Origin: Tsukamurella tyrosinosolvens
Lineage (GTDB): Bacteria; Actinomycetota; Actinomycetes; Mycobacteriales; Mycobacteriaceae
Direction of reading: 5' to 3'
Assembly: GCF_900104775.1 (NCBI RefSeq)
Contig: NZ_FNSA01000003.1
Coordinates: 806,001 to 870,000, forward strand
Length of the DNA stretch: 64,000 nucleotides
The notes under the pieces were generated by a model. The model made no database searches. It saw only the letters and a list, made by a program, of their open reading frames with translations, and was not told the origin of the DNA. Shown here in pieces: positions 33,139 to 42,434 of the stretch. Position 1 is the stretch's first letter; each line of letters begins with the position of its first letter. A program made the position numbers and the translations under genes.

Positions 33139-34056
33139 CTACACCGGGAAGGCGACGCCGGTGAGCTCCTCGGACACCGCCCACAGGCGGCGCTGCAGGT
33201 CCAGGTCGTAGGACTGCTCGCTGGAGGCCACGACCTTCGGGGCGCCGCGGCGCTCGCCGAGGCCGTCGGGGCCGTAGTACTGGCCGCCGAGGGCGCCGGG
33301 GTCCGTCGCGGCGCGCAGCTGGGGGAGGGCGCCGTGCTGCGCGTCGTGCGAGAACAGCGGCGCGAGGGCCTGCGCCTTCTGCAGCACGGACGGGAGGTTG
33401 CGGACCAGCTCGGTGTCGGCGATGCCGGGGTGCGCGGCCAGCGCGACGGTGCTGTTCTCGCCCGATGCGCGCGCGGAGAGCCGGCGCTGCAGCTCGTAGT
33501 GGAACAGCAGATTCGACAGCTTCGACTGCCCGTAGGCGGCGACCCGCTCGTAGGAGCGCTCCCACTGCAGGTCGTCGAAGTGGATGGCGGCGCGGATGCG
33601 GTGCGCGATGCTGGCGACGGTCACCACGCGCGAGCCGGGCACGTCGAGCAGCAGGTCGAGCACCTGCGCGGTCCACGCGAAGTGGCCCAGGTGGTTGGTG
33701 CCGAACTGGAGCTCGAAGCCGTCGGTGGTGGTCTGCTTCGGCGGGTACATGACGCCGGCGTTGTTGATCAGCAGGTCCACGCGCGGGGTGCTCTCGCGCA
33801 GCTCCGCGGCCGCCTCGCGCACCGAGGCGAGCGAGCCCAGATCGAGGCGCTGGACGCGCACCGTCGCGCCCGGGGCGACGGAGGTGATGCGCCGGGCGGC
33901 GTCGGCGCCCTTCTCGGTGTCACGGACCGCGAGGACGACCTCGGCCCCCTTCTGCGCGAGCACCCGGGCGGTCTCGAAGCCGAGTCCGGTGTTGGCGCCG
34001 GTGACGACGGCGACCCGTCCGGCCTGGGTGGGGGCGTCGTTCTCGGTCCAGCTCAT
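33139..34056 (-). CDS. Short-chain dehydrogenase/reductase
   Basis: 305 residues from ATG 34056, preceded by GAGGAG six bases upstream. Cofactor motif VVTGANTGLGFETAR near residue 18, NNAGVM, and the catalytic YGQSKLSN tyrosine-lysine pair. Similar to retinol-dehydrogenase-like or protochlorophyllide-reductase-like SDRs of actinobacteria. It is divergent from a TetR gene with three operator-like repeats between them, so expression is probably inducible. Substrate unknown. Confidence 0.9.
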   Translation of the reverse strand: MSWTENDAPTQAGRVAVVTGANTGLGFETARVLAQKGAEVVLAVRDTEKGADAARRITSVAPGATVRVQRLDLGSLASVREAAAELRESTPRVDLLINNAGVMYPPKQTTTDGFELQFGTNHLGHFAWTAQVLDLLLDVPGSRVVTVASIAHRIRAAIHFDDLQWERSYERVAAYGQSKLSNLLFHYELQRRLSARASGENSTVALAAHPGIADTELVRNLPSVLQKAQALAPLFSHDAQHGALPQLRAATDPGALGGQYYGPDGLGERRGAPKVVASSEQSYDLDLQRRLWAVSEELTGVAFPV

Positions 34057-34087
34057 GGCTTCTCCTCGGTGGTCCACGGCGGTTAAG

Positions 34088-34156
34088 AGACCGCCGGTCT
34101 GTTGAATGACTCCACGGTAAAAGACCGCTGTTCTGCTGTCAATAGACCGACGGTCT
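34088..34156. promoter_or_regulatory. Three operator-like palindromes between SDR and tetR
   Basis: AGACCGCCGGTCT (34088-34100), AGACCGCTGTTCT (34122-34134) and AGACCGACGGTCT (34144-34156) are related 13-base palindromes, the middle one imperfect. They fill the divergent intergenic region, the usual arrangement for a TetR repressor with its target. Confidence 0.8.
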
Positions 34157-34169
34157 GTAAAATCGGTGC

Positions 34170-34832
34170 GTGGGTTTCCAACGGGCGCGCAGTGCGGAGC
34201 AGCGGCAGGAGCGGCGCGAGACGATCCTCGCCGCGGCGGCGGGCATGCTCCGCGAGATGCCGGTCGCCGCCCTCACGCTGAGCGAACTCAGCCGCCGCGT
34301 GGGCCTCGCCAAGTCGAACGTGCTGCGCTACTTCGAGTCCCGCGAGGAAGTGCTGCTCGAGGTGCTCATGCGCTCGGCGACAGCCTGCATCGTCGAGCTC
34401 GACGAGGCATGGGCCGCCGACGGGCTGGGCGACGCGCCGCTCCCTGAGCGGATCGAGGCCTTCGCCGCCGTCTACGCCCGCGTCGCCGCCGCGCACCCCG
34501 ACCTGCTCGACCTCGTCTCGGCGCAGGCCTCCGTGCTCGAACGCAACGTCTCCACCGACGCGATCGTCCGGTTCAAGCGCGCCGCCCTCGCCGGCCTCGA
34601 CGTGCTGGGCGGCGTCCTCGCGCGCGCGATCCCCGAGCTGGGCGACCACGCCCCCGCGGTCGGCTCGCTGATGCTCACCCTCTCCGGAGCGGTCTACGCG
34701 CAGTCCGAGCAGTCGCGGCTGTGCGAGTCGGCCTACCTCGTGGACCCGGCCCTCGCGGTCTTCCGCGTCGAGCTCGTGCCCGCGCTGCAGTCCGCCGTCG
34801 CGACCGCGATCGCGGGGACGCTCGCGCGCTGA
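34170..34832 (+). CDS. TetR-family regulator of the SDR gene
   Basis: 220 residues from a GTG six bases after -10 TAAAAT (34158-34163). Helix-turn-helix at about 18-62 (ETILAAAAGMLREMPVAALT, LSRRVGLAKSNVLRYFESRE). The C-terminal domain (LPERIEAFAAVYARVAAAHP) resembles TetR_C regulators of SDR or oxidoreductase genes. The downstream -10 overlaps the third operator, consistent with autorepression. Confidence 0.88.
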   Translation: MGFQRARSAEQRQERRETILAAAAGMLREMPVAALTLSELSRRVGLAKSNVLRYFESREEVLLEVLMRSATACIVELDEAWAADGLGDAPLPERIEAFAAVYARVAAAHPDLLDLVSAQASVLERNVSTDAIVRFKRAALAGLDVLGGVLARAIPELGDHAPAVGSLMLTLSGAVYAQSEQSRLCESAYLVDPALAVFRVELVPALQSAVATAIAGTLAR

Positions 34833-34935
34833 CCCGGGCGCGGGCGCCGTCCCCCGACGTTGCGGAGGGTTGCATCGGGCGGTGGTCCGGCCGACGGTGC
34901 TCGCCGCACCCGTCGCCGCCCGTACTATTGCGCCC

Positions 34936-35823
34936 ATGTCGGTGCAACCCGGGTTCACGATCGCGGCCGGCGGCTACGTCGCGGAGATCGCACGGACCGG
35001 CGCGGGCCTGCGCGGCCTCCGCCGCGACGGCGTCGCCCTCACGGAGGAGTGGCCGCTCGGGGAGAAGCCGCCGCTGTCGGCGGGGCTCGTGCTCGCCCCC
35101 TGGCCCGGCCGCACCGAGGACGGCCTCTACACCTGGGACGGCGAGGTCTACCGGCTCGCGGTCACACACCCCGACACCGGCACCGCCAATCACGGTCTGG
35201 TGCGCGCCGTCGACTGGGACGACGTCGAGATCGCCGGCGACGCAGTCACGCTGGTCCTCGATGTGGGGCACCATCCCGGCTGGCCCTTCGACCTGCACCT
35301 GCGGATCCGGTACTCCGTCGCCGAGAACGGCCTGACCTGCACCTTCGAGGCCCGCAACGACGGCGACCGCGACCTGCCGTTCGCCGTCGGCTTCCACACC
35401 TACCTCCGCGTCGGCGACGACCCCGTCGACGCCTGCACCCTCGAGCTCGGCGCCGGGCGGTGGCAGCCGCTCGACGGGCGCCTGCTGCCCGACGGTCCGC
35501 CGCACACCGTCGACGGAACCGCGTACGACTACCGCGCCCCGCGCGCCCTCGACGGTGTGCAGATCGACACTCCCTTCACCGACGTGGCCCGGAGCACTGT
35601 GGTGCGCGGCCCGACGGGGGAGACGGAACTGTGGACGGCACCGTCGCTGCCGTGGGCCCAGGTGTTCATCGCCGACCCGGTGAACGGGAACGGATACCCC
35701 GGTCGCGGCCGGGCCGTGGCGGTGGAGCCGATGTCCGCCCCGGGCAACGCCCTCCACACGGGGACCGACGTGATCCGGCTGGCTCCGGGCGCCCGGTGGG
35801 GCACCGAATGGGGCATCCGGTGA
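34936..35823 (+). CDS. Aldose 1-epimerase family protein
   Basis: 295 residues from an ATG eight bases after -10 TACTAT (34923-34928). The galactose mutarotase fold is shown by LVLAPWPGRTEDGLYTWDG, TGTANHGLVRAVDWDD (NHG histidine), AVGFHTYLRVGDD (second histidine) and the late VAVEPMSAPGNAL glutamate. It interconverts sugar anomers or hexose phosphates; the specific sugar is unknown. It stands alone between tetR and gltA. Confidence 0.88.
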   Translation: MSVQPGFTIAAGGYVAEIARTGAGLRGLRRDGVALTEEWPLGEKPPLSAGLVLAPWPGRTEDGLYTWDGEVYRLAVTHPDTGTANHGLVRAVDWDDVEIAGDAVTLVLDVGHHPGWPFDLHLRIRYSVAENGLTCTFEARNDGDRDLPFAVGFHTYLRVGDDPVDACTLELGAGRWQPLDGRLLPDGPPHTVDGTAYDYRAPRALDGVQIDTPFTDVARSTVVRGPTGETELWTAPSLPWAQVFIADPVNGNGYPGRGRAVAVEPMSAPGNALHTGTDVIRLAPGARWGTEWGIR

Positions 35824-35910
35824 AGGCCCGATTTTCCCGGGGAACCGCGATACCGCTAGGTTCTAGCCAGGTAGCTTTTATCCGCCGACCACAGCGAGGG
35901 GATACGAACA

Positions 35911-37203
<1,293 letters not shown>

Positions 37204-37254
37204 ATGCCGCCCATCCGGCGCGACAATCTGCACCGCCTGATCAAAGGAGTCTCT

Positions 37255-37614
37255 ATGACCAAGCCCGAGATCGAGTTCATCGAGGGCCCCGCGCCCAGCG
37301 AGCTCGTCATCAAGGACATCGTGGTGGGCGACGGTGCCGAGGCCCAGCCCGGCAGCGTCGTGGACGTGCACTACGTGGGCGTCGAGTTCGACAGCGGCGA
37401 GGAGTTCGACTCCTCGTGGAGCCGCGGCGAGTCCATCAACTTCCCGCTGCGCAGCCTCATCGCCGGCTGGCAGGAGGGCATCCCGGGCATGAAGGTCGGC
37501 GGCCGTCGCCAGCTGATCTGCCCGCCCGCGCTCGCCTACGGCCCCGCCGGCGGCGGACACCGGCTGTCGGGCAAGACGCTCGTGTTCGTGATCGATCTGC
37601 TCGGCGTCAAGTAG
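37255..37614 (+). CDS. FKBP-type peptidyl-prolyl isomerase
   Basis: 119 residues from the ATG preceded by AAAGGAG. The FKBP domain has VVDVHYVGVEFDSGEEFDSS, FPLRSLIAGWQEGIPGMKVG, RRQLICPPALAYGP and LVFVIDLLGVK. Single-domain, no signal peptide, so cytoplasmic. It accelerates proline cis-trans isomerisation. Its 3' end is partly duplicated 59 bases downstream. Confidence 0.95.
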   Translation: MTKPEIEFIEGPAPSELVIKDIVVGDGAEAQPGSVVDVHYVGVEFDSGEEFDSSWSRGESINFPLRSLIAGWQEGIPGMKVGGRRQLICPPALAYGPAGGGHRLSGKTLVFVIDLLGVK

Positions 37615-37676
37615 TTCCACCTCCGTCGGGCGCGGGGCCTCGTCCCCGTGATGAGCTGCTCGGCGTCAAGTAGTTC
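37597..37676 (+). repeat. Duplicated 3' end of the FKBP gene
   Basis: The 20-mer TGCTCGGCGTCAAGTAGTTC, covering the last FKBP codons and stop, recurs with a 59-base offset (copies at 37597-37617 and 37656-37676, one extra leading base shared). The bases before each copy are also similar, suggesting a tandem duplication that has partly decayed. Confidence 0.9.
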
Positions 37677-37685
37677 AGCGCTTCA

Positions 37686-37719
37686 GGGCCCCGTACCGTC
37701 GTTCGACGGTGCGGGGCCC
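37686..37719. terminator. Terminator after the FKBP gene
   Basis: GGGCCCCG-T-ACCGTCG pairs with CGACGGT-G-CGGGGCCC around a TT loop (37686-37719), a near-perfect long stem between the FKBP gene and convergent vapC. Confidence 0.85.
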
Positions 37720-37728
37720 TCGCGTTTC

Positions 37729-38157
37729 TCAGGCCCCGGTCGGGCCCGCGGTCCAGGGGTCGACGAGGCGGAGGCCGAGGCCGTCGAAGTCCTTGGTGTT
37801 GCGCGTGGCCAGGCCAGCCCCCGTCTGCCGGGCGATCGCCGCGATCATCGCGTCCTGCACGCTGATCGGCCGGCCCGCGGCCTTGCGGATCTCGAGCACC
37901 GCTGCGTACTCGGCGGCACTGCTGTGATCGAAGGAGAGGGCCTCGGGGAACGAGGCGAACGCCCGGTCGGCGGCGTCGCGGAGCGCGGTCCGGCGGTTCC
38001 CGCGAGGGAGGAGTGCGATCCCGGAGAGGATCTCAGCACGCGTGATCGACGTGACCGTGGATTGCTCAGCGACTCCGCGCAACCATCGCTCGACTCTCCG
38101 CTCGGTGTTCTCGACCTGCATGAGAGCGGTGAGCACGTTCGTATCGAGGATGATCAC
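37729..38157 (-). CDS. vapC: PIN-domain toxin VapC
   Basis: 142 residues. The PIN active-site acids are D5 (MIILDTN), E42 (TRAEILSG), D102 (SVQDAMIAAIA) and D123 (TRNTKDFDGLGL). VapC toxins are Mg-dependent RNases that cut tRNA or rRNA. The start overlaps the antitoxin stop by 4 bases, with the antitoxin gene first, the usual order. FitB-like sequence pattern. Confidence 0.92.
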   Translation of the reverse strand: MIILDTNVLTALMQVENTERRVERWLRGVAEQSTVTSITRAEILSGIALLPRGNRRTALRDAADRAFASFPEALSFDHSSAAEYAAVLEIRKAAGRPISVQDAMIAAIARQTGAGLATRNTKDFDGLGLRLVDPWTAGPTGA

Positions 38158-38402
38158 AGTTCGTCGAAGGTCTTGAAGGGCTCCACTTCGCGCGGTGGAA
38201 TGGGCAGCTCGATGGGGCCGTACTTCTGCCCGATCTCGATGAACGCCTCCACCCAGCTCAGATCGACCTTCCCTGGTTCGACCAGCGACTCCTCCAGGAT
38301 CATGCGCGCCTCCGCCTCCATCGACCTGCCGTTCTCCGCGGCGCGCACTCTGAGCCGGTCCCGGACGTGGTCGGGGAGGTTGCGGATCGTCAGCGTCGCC
38401 AT
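38154..38402 (-). CDS. vapB: VapB-type antitoxin (ribbon-helix-helix)
   Basis: 82 residues from ATG 38402. MATLTIRNLPDHVRDRLRVR, then AAENGRSMEAEARMILEESL is a FitA/VapB ribbon-helix-helix with the common RNLP motif. The C-terminal half (WVEAFIEIGQKYGP...) should wrap the toxin. Repeats just upstream (38403-38435) may be its operator. Likely a stability or stress module; no sign of recent transfer besides its location in an insertion between conserved genes. Confidence 0.9.
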   Translation of the reverse strand: MATLTIRNLPDHVRDRLRVRAAENGRSMEAEARMILEESLVEPGKVDLSWVEAFIEIGQKYGPIELPIPPREVEPFKTFDEL

Positions 38403-38435
38403 GACAGCAATGCTAGCAATGCAGTCACTGCTGTC
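38403..38435 (-). promoter_or_regulatory. Candidate VapB operator
   Basis: GACAGCA (38403-38409) is complementary to TGCTGTC (38429-38435), and AGCAATGC is repeated directly at 38406-38413 and 38415-38422. The cluster begins at the antitoxin start codon, the usual place for toxin-antitoxin autoregulation. Confidence 0.5.
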
Positions 38436-38546
38436 GGTCTCGATACGGTCCCGATCCCGTCCCGGCGATGGCGCGCGCACCGTCGGGCCGATAAGAATGG
38501 GTGGATATCGCCGCGAATCGCGCCGGCGAGCGGGGTCGGAGGACAG

Positions 38547-40160
38547 ATGAACAGGGTGAAGGCCGGAACTGCGGCGGTCGCGGTGCTCTCGGTGGCGGGG
38601 CTGCTCGCCGGGTGCGGCAAGGACGCCGCGAGCGACGACTCGCCGGTCGCGTTCAGCCCGGTCACGGGCGACCAGTACACGGAGAACCCCGGCGCCTTCC
38701 AGACCGACGGCGTGGTGGTCCCGCCCAAGGACGTCATCATGGTCGGCGACCCGATCCCCGCGCAGGCGGCGGTGAACGCGGGCCTGCCGCAGGGCACCAT
38801 CACCTCCACCACCAACAACACGACCGTCTACTACCCGCCGCCGCCGGCGGTTCCGGGGCTCGCGGTGGCGCCGCAGGTCGCGCCGCCCGCGCCGCTGTCG
38901 CGGCCCGCGAACACCCGCCCGTGGCAGTACACGCAGCCGCAGATCGACGCCTACCGCGCCATCTGCGAGACGGGCCGCTGGGGCTCGTGGATCGCCGGGG
39001 TCGAGGCGCAGACGCAGACGTGCTGGACCCTGTACGGCCGCCAGCTGGGCGTGCGGCCGTGGACGCCGGACCAGCCCCGGCCGTGGCACCGGCCCGACTA
39101 CCCCCGGCCCTGGTTCGACCCCGGCTTCCGTGCCGACGTGCCGATCATCTGGGTCTACCCGCGCAACTGGACCCGGCCGCGGCCGCAGCCGATCATCTCC
39201 GTGTCCATCACGATCAACATCGTCAGCAACCCCTACCGCCGGGTGCCCCCGCGCTTCACCGACCCGTACTACCCGGTGTGGGCCGTCACGCCCGGCCGCG
39301 TCGTCGACGTCCGCGACCAGGGCCGCATCCTCGCGCCGGTGTACACCGTCACGTCGACCACCACGACCACGACGACCACCACCGTGACCGCGCCCGTCGC
39401 GCCCGGCGTCGTGCTGCAGCCGTTGCCGACGTCGGCGCGGATCACGCCCCTGGTGGCGCTGCCCGGCCAGGCCGTGCCCGGCAACGTCAACACGGATCCC
39501 GCGGTCACGGCGCCCGTCGCCGCGGCCCTGCAGGGCGCCACCGTCCAGGCGGGTAGCCGCTCGTCGGTCGAGGACGCGATCGGCACCAGCGTCTCCGTCG
39601 CCGTCGCGAGCCCGACGACCACGGCGCCGCGCGCCGGGGACGCGACGGGGACGACCACCGCCGGGACCTCGGCCGCCGCCGGCGCCGGCACGACCCAGGG
39701 CGGCACGGTGACCCGCCCCACGGGAACGTCGTCGGCCGCCCCGACCGCGACGTCCGGGACCTCGCCGCAGACGATCCCGCCGACCTCCGCCGCACCGACC
39801 GTTCCGCCGACGACGATCACGCCGCCGACGGTCGCGCCGACCACGCAGGCTCCCACAGCGGCGCCCACGACAGTCGCGCCGCCGGTCACCGTCGCCCCGC
39901 CGACGACCACCGTCGCGCCCAAGCCGACCGTCGCCGAACCGGCACCGACGACCCCGCCGCGGGTGACGCCGCCCGCGACCACGCAGGCGCCGGTGGTCAC
40001 GCCGCCGCCGACGACGCAGGCTCCCGTCATCACGCCGCCGAGGATCACCACCACGGTCGCGCCGGTGCCGACCACGACCGTCGCGCCGAAGCCCGTGGCG
40101 CCGAAGCCGACGGTCGCCGTGCCGATCCCGACCACCACGACGACCCCGCCGCCGAACTGA
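38547..40160 (+). CDS. Pro/Thr-rich cell-envelope lipoprotein
   Basis: 537 residues from ATG after GGAGGA. Lipobox LLAGCGK near residue 25. Residues about 110-270 form a Trp/Pro/Tyr-rich domain (NTRPWQYTQPQIDAYRAICE, RPWTPDQPRPWHRPDYPRPW) with two cysteines (ICETG, TCWTL). After a Thr run near 290, the last about 230 residues are a low-complexity Thr/Pro/Ala/Val tail with repeated TTVAPP and TTQAP units, probably wall-spanning or glycosylated. No family recognised. It stands between vapB and a HugZ-like gene; an intact signal peptide supports expression. Confidence 0.8.
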   Translation: MNRVKAGTAAVAVLSVAGLLAGCGKDAASDDSPVAFSPVTGDQYTENPGAFQTDGVVVPPKDVIMVGDPIPAQAAVNAGLPQGTITSTTNNTTVYYPPPPAVPGLAVAPQVAPPAPLSRPANTRPWQYTQPQIDAYRAICETGRWGSWIAGVEAQTQTCWTLYGRQLGVRPWTPDQPRPWHRPDYPRPWFDPGFRADVPIIWVYPRNWTRPRPQPIISVSITINIVSNPYRRVPPRFTDPYYPVWAVTPGRVVDVRDQGRILAPVYTVTSTTTTTTTTTVTAPVAPGVVLQPLPTSARITPLVALPGQAVPGNVNTDPAVTAPVAAALQGATVQAGSRSSVEDAIGTSVSVAVASPTTTAPRAGDATGTTTAGTSAAAGAGTTQGGTVTRPTGTSSAAPTATSGTSPQTIPPTSAAPTVPPTTITPPTVAPTTQAPTAAPTTVAPPVTVAPPTTTVAPKPTVAEPAPTTPPRVTPPATTQAPVVTPPPTTQAPVITPPRITTTVAPVPTTTVAPKPVAPKPTVAVPIPTTTTTPPPN

Positions 40161-40176
40161 CGCGCGGTCCGGTGGG

Positions 40177-40977
40177 CTACCGCCCGGCGGCCAGCCGGGC
40201 GAGCGCCACGGTGGCCTGCCGCAGCTCCGCGGGGGCGCCGAGCGGCTCGAGGTAGCCCACGCGGGTCACGGCCCAGCCGCGCGGCGTGTCCACGCGCAGG
40301 TCGAGGCCGTACCGGTCGGCGCGCTCGCAGCGCGCCGCGGTGGCGTCGGGGTAGCCGCCCAGCTGTCGCGCCATGTCGAGCAGCGCCGCGGCGTGGTCGT
40401 CGTTGAGGTGGCGCACGGCGCCCGCGGCGTGCGGGGTCACCGGATCCGGTTGCGCGGCGGCGTAATCCGTCCGCGACGCCGAGTCCATCCGCCCGTAGCC
40501 GCCCACCCAGCGCACGCGCTCCACCTCGAGCAGCCACACGGTGAAGTCGCTGTAGTCGATGTAGTACTTCGCCGCGGGCACGGCGGCCAGGTGCGCCTCC
40601 CGGGCCGCCGCGAGCTGCTCGCCCTCCGGGCGGCGGACGGTGCCCGCCAGGGTGATCCGCGCGTTCGCGAGCGGATCCGACGAGGCGTCGGGCGCCACGA
40701 TCGAGACGCTCGCACGGGGATCGCGCGCCAGGTTCCGCCCGTGCTCGGCCATGTGTGAGACGCACAGCACCGGGTCGCCGCCGAGCAGCCCGTAGGTGAC
40801 GAGCGAGGCCCACGGGCCGCCGTCGGAGGAGAGGCTGCCGAGCGTCGCGGTGTTGGTCGACGCCGCCACCGTCCGGGCCTCCTCGGCAGCGGAGGGGCGC
40901 CGCGGCTCGGCGACGTCGGTCAGGGGCGGGGCGATGGTGGGGGCGTCGCCGGGGTCGCCGTGGTCGCGCGTGGTCAT
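40177..40977 (-). CDS. HugZ-like heme-degradation/PPOX protein with DUF2470 domain
   Basis: 266 residues. An FMN-binding split-barrel (about 25-165: SLSSDGGPWASLVTYGLLGG, LVEVERVRWVGGYGRM-like) is followed by the DUF2470 domain (AVRHLNDDHAAALLDMARQL, GLDLRVDTPRGW). This is the HugZ layout; some members degrade heme, but the histidine ligands cannot be confirmed by eye. -10 TAGGCT (complement at 40984-40989) lies six bases before the ATG. Divergent from mntH. Confidence 0.85.
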   Translation of the reverse strand: MTTRDHGDPGDAPTIAPPLTDVAEPRRPSAAEEARTVAASTNTATLGSLSSDGGPWASLVTYGLLGGDPVLCVSHMAEHGRNLARDPRASVSIVAPDASSDPLANARITLAGTVRRPEGEQLAAAREAHLAAVPAAKYYIDYSDFTVWLLEVERVRWVGGYGRMDSASRTDYAAAQPDPVTPHAAGAVRHLNDDHAAALLDMARQLGGYPDATAARCERADRYGLDLRVDTPRGWAVTRVGYLEPLGAPAELRQATVALARLAAGR

Positions 40978-41024
40978 GGGAGCAGCCTAGGGCCGCTCCG
41001 GTTCCCGTCGCCCCGCACCAGAAG

Positions 41025-41040
41025 TTTCGGTTGACCGAAA
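41025..41040. promoter_or_regulatory. Candidate metalloregulator operator upstream of mntH
   Basis: TTTCGGTTGACCGAAA is a perfect inverted repeat (6-bp arms, TTGA spacer), about 14 bases upstream of the -10-like TAGCCT (41054-41059) of mntH. Similar palindromes are used by MntR/DtxR-family manganese regulators in actinobacteria; the regulator is inferred. Confidence 0.6.
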
Positions 41041-41065
41041 ACTCTTCTTCGCATAGCCTCGCTGT

Positions 41066-42319
41066 GTGCTGACCGATACCGCCGCCCCGACGAAGCAGCC
41101 CCCGGTTCGAGCGCTCATGCTGCTCGGCCCGGCGTTCGTCGCCGCGATCGCCTACGTCGACCCGGGCAACGTCGCCGCGAACGTCACCGCGGGCGCGAAG
41201 TACGGCTACCTGCTGGTCTGGGTGCTCGTGCTGGCCAATGTCATGGCCGTGATGATCCAGTACCAGTCCGCGAAGCTCGGCGTGGTCACCGGCCGCTCGC
41301 TGCCGCAGGTGCTCGGTGACCGGCTGCCGCGCCGGTCGCGTCTCGCCTTCTGGGGGCAGGCCGAGCTCGTCGCCGCCGCCACCGACATCGCCGAGGTCAT
41401 CGGCGGCGCCCTGGCCCTGAACCTGCTGTTCGGGGTGCCGCTGGTGTGGGGCGGGCTCATCGTCGGCGTGATCTCGACGGCGCTGCTCGTGCTCGCCGAC
41501 GGCCGCCGCCAGTACCGGTTCGAGCTGGTCATCATCGGGATGCTCGCCATCATCGTGGTCGGCTTCCTCGCGGGACTCATCGTCGCGCCGCCCGACGGTG
41601 CCGCCGTCCTCGGCGGGCTCGTCCCGCGCCTGCAGGGCACGGAGACGGTGCTGCTCGCCGCGTCGATGCTCGGCGCCACGGTCATGCCGCACGCGATCTA
41701 CCTGCACTCCGCGCTGGTCGTGGACCGCCACGGCGCCCCGCCCGCCGAGGGTGCCGTCGAGCGCGCGCGGCGGCTGCTCAAGGTCACCCGGGTGGATGTC
41801 GTCCTCGCCCTGATCATCGCGGGCGCCGTGAACATCGCCCTGCTAGTCCTCGCCGCCTCGAGCCTCTACGGGCGCGAGGGCACCGACTCCATCGAGGGTG
41901 CGCACGCCGCGGTGCGGGACGCGCTCGGTCCGGTGGTCGCCGGGTTGTTCGCCGTGGGGCTGCTCGCGTCGGGCCTCGCGTCGACGTCGGTCGGCAGCTA
42001 CGCCGGCGGCACCATCATGGCCGGGCTGCTGCGCAAGCGGATCCCCGTCGTGGTGCGCCGGCTCATCACGATGATCCCCGCGATCGGGGTGCTCGCGATC
42101 GGCGTCCCGCCCACGGAGGCGCTCGTGATCTCGCAGGTGGTGCTGAGCTTCGGCATCCCCTTCGCGCTGTTGCCGCTGCGCCGCTTCACCGCCGACCGTG
42201 CCCTGATGGGGGAGTTCGCCGACCGGGCGCCCCTGCGCTGGGCGTCCGCCGCCGCCGGCGCGCTGATCGTCGCCCTCAATGTCGCGCTGATCTACCTCAC
42301 TGTCACCGGCGCCGGCTGA
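41066..42319 (+). CDS. mntH: Manganese/divalent metal transporter MntH (Nramp)
   Basis: 417 residues from a GTG six bases after -10 TAGCCT. Eleven helices. The metal-site motifs are DPGN in AYVDPGNVAANVTAG (helix 1) and MPHAIYLHS (helix 6). It imports Mn(II) or Fe(II) with protons. The palindrome at 41025-41040 suggests metal-dependent repression. Contains the transport consensus GGTIMAGLLRKRIP in the late loop. Confidence 0.94.
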   Translation: MLTDTAAPTKQPPVRALMLLGPAFVAAIAYVDPGNVAANVTAGAKYGYLLVWVLVLANVMAVMIQYQSAKLGVVTGRSLPQVLGDRLPRRSRLAFWGQAELVAAATDIAEVIGGALALNLLFGVPLVWGGLIVGVISTALLVLADGRRQYRFELVIIGMLAIIVVGFLAGLIVAPPDGAAVLGGLVPRLQGTETVLLAASMLGATVMPHAIYLHSALVVDRHGAPPAEGAVERARRLLKVTRVDVVLALIIAGAVNIALLVLAASSLYGREGTDSIEGAHAAVRDALGPVVAGLFAVGLLASGLASTSVGSYAGGTIMAGLLRKRIPVVVRRLITMIPAIGVLAIGVPPTEALVISQVVLSFGIPFALLPLRRFTADRALMGEFADRAPLRWASAAAGALIVALNVALIYLTVTGAG

Positions 42320-42434
42320 GGCGCGAATACTGCGACACGGCTCACTTCTCTGTTGAGATCGCAATCTCACCGTGATTCAATAAACGCAATTCACATGTCG
42401 TGAAGACGGAGTTTAGTCACGGAAACGAGTCGCG

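Noticed and set aside
39269-41731. 820-residue minus-strand frame
   Set aside because: Spans the HugZ-like gene out of frame and the opposite side of the Thr/Pro-rich lipoprotein; no domain and no start context.
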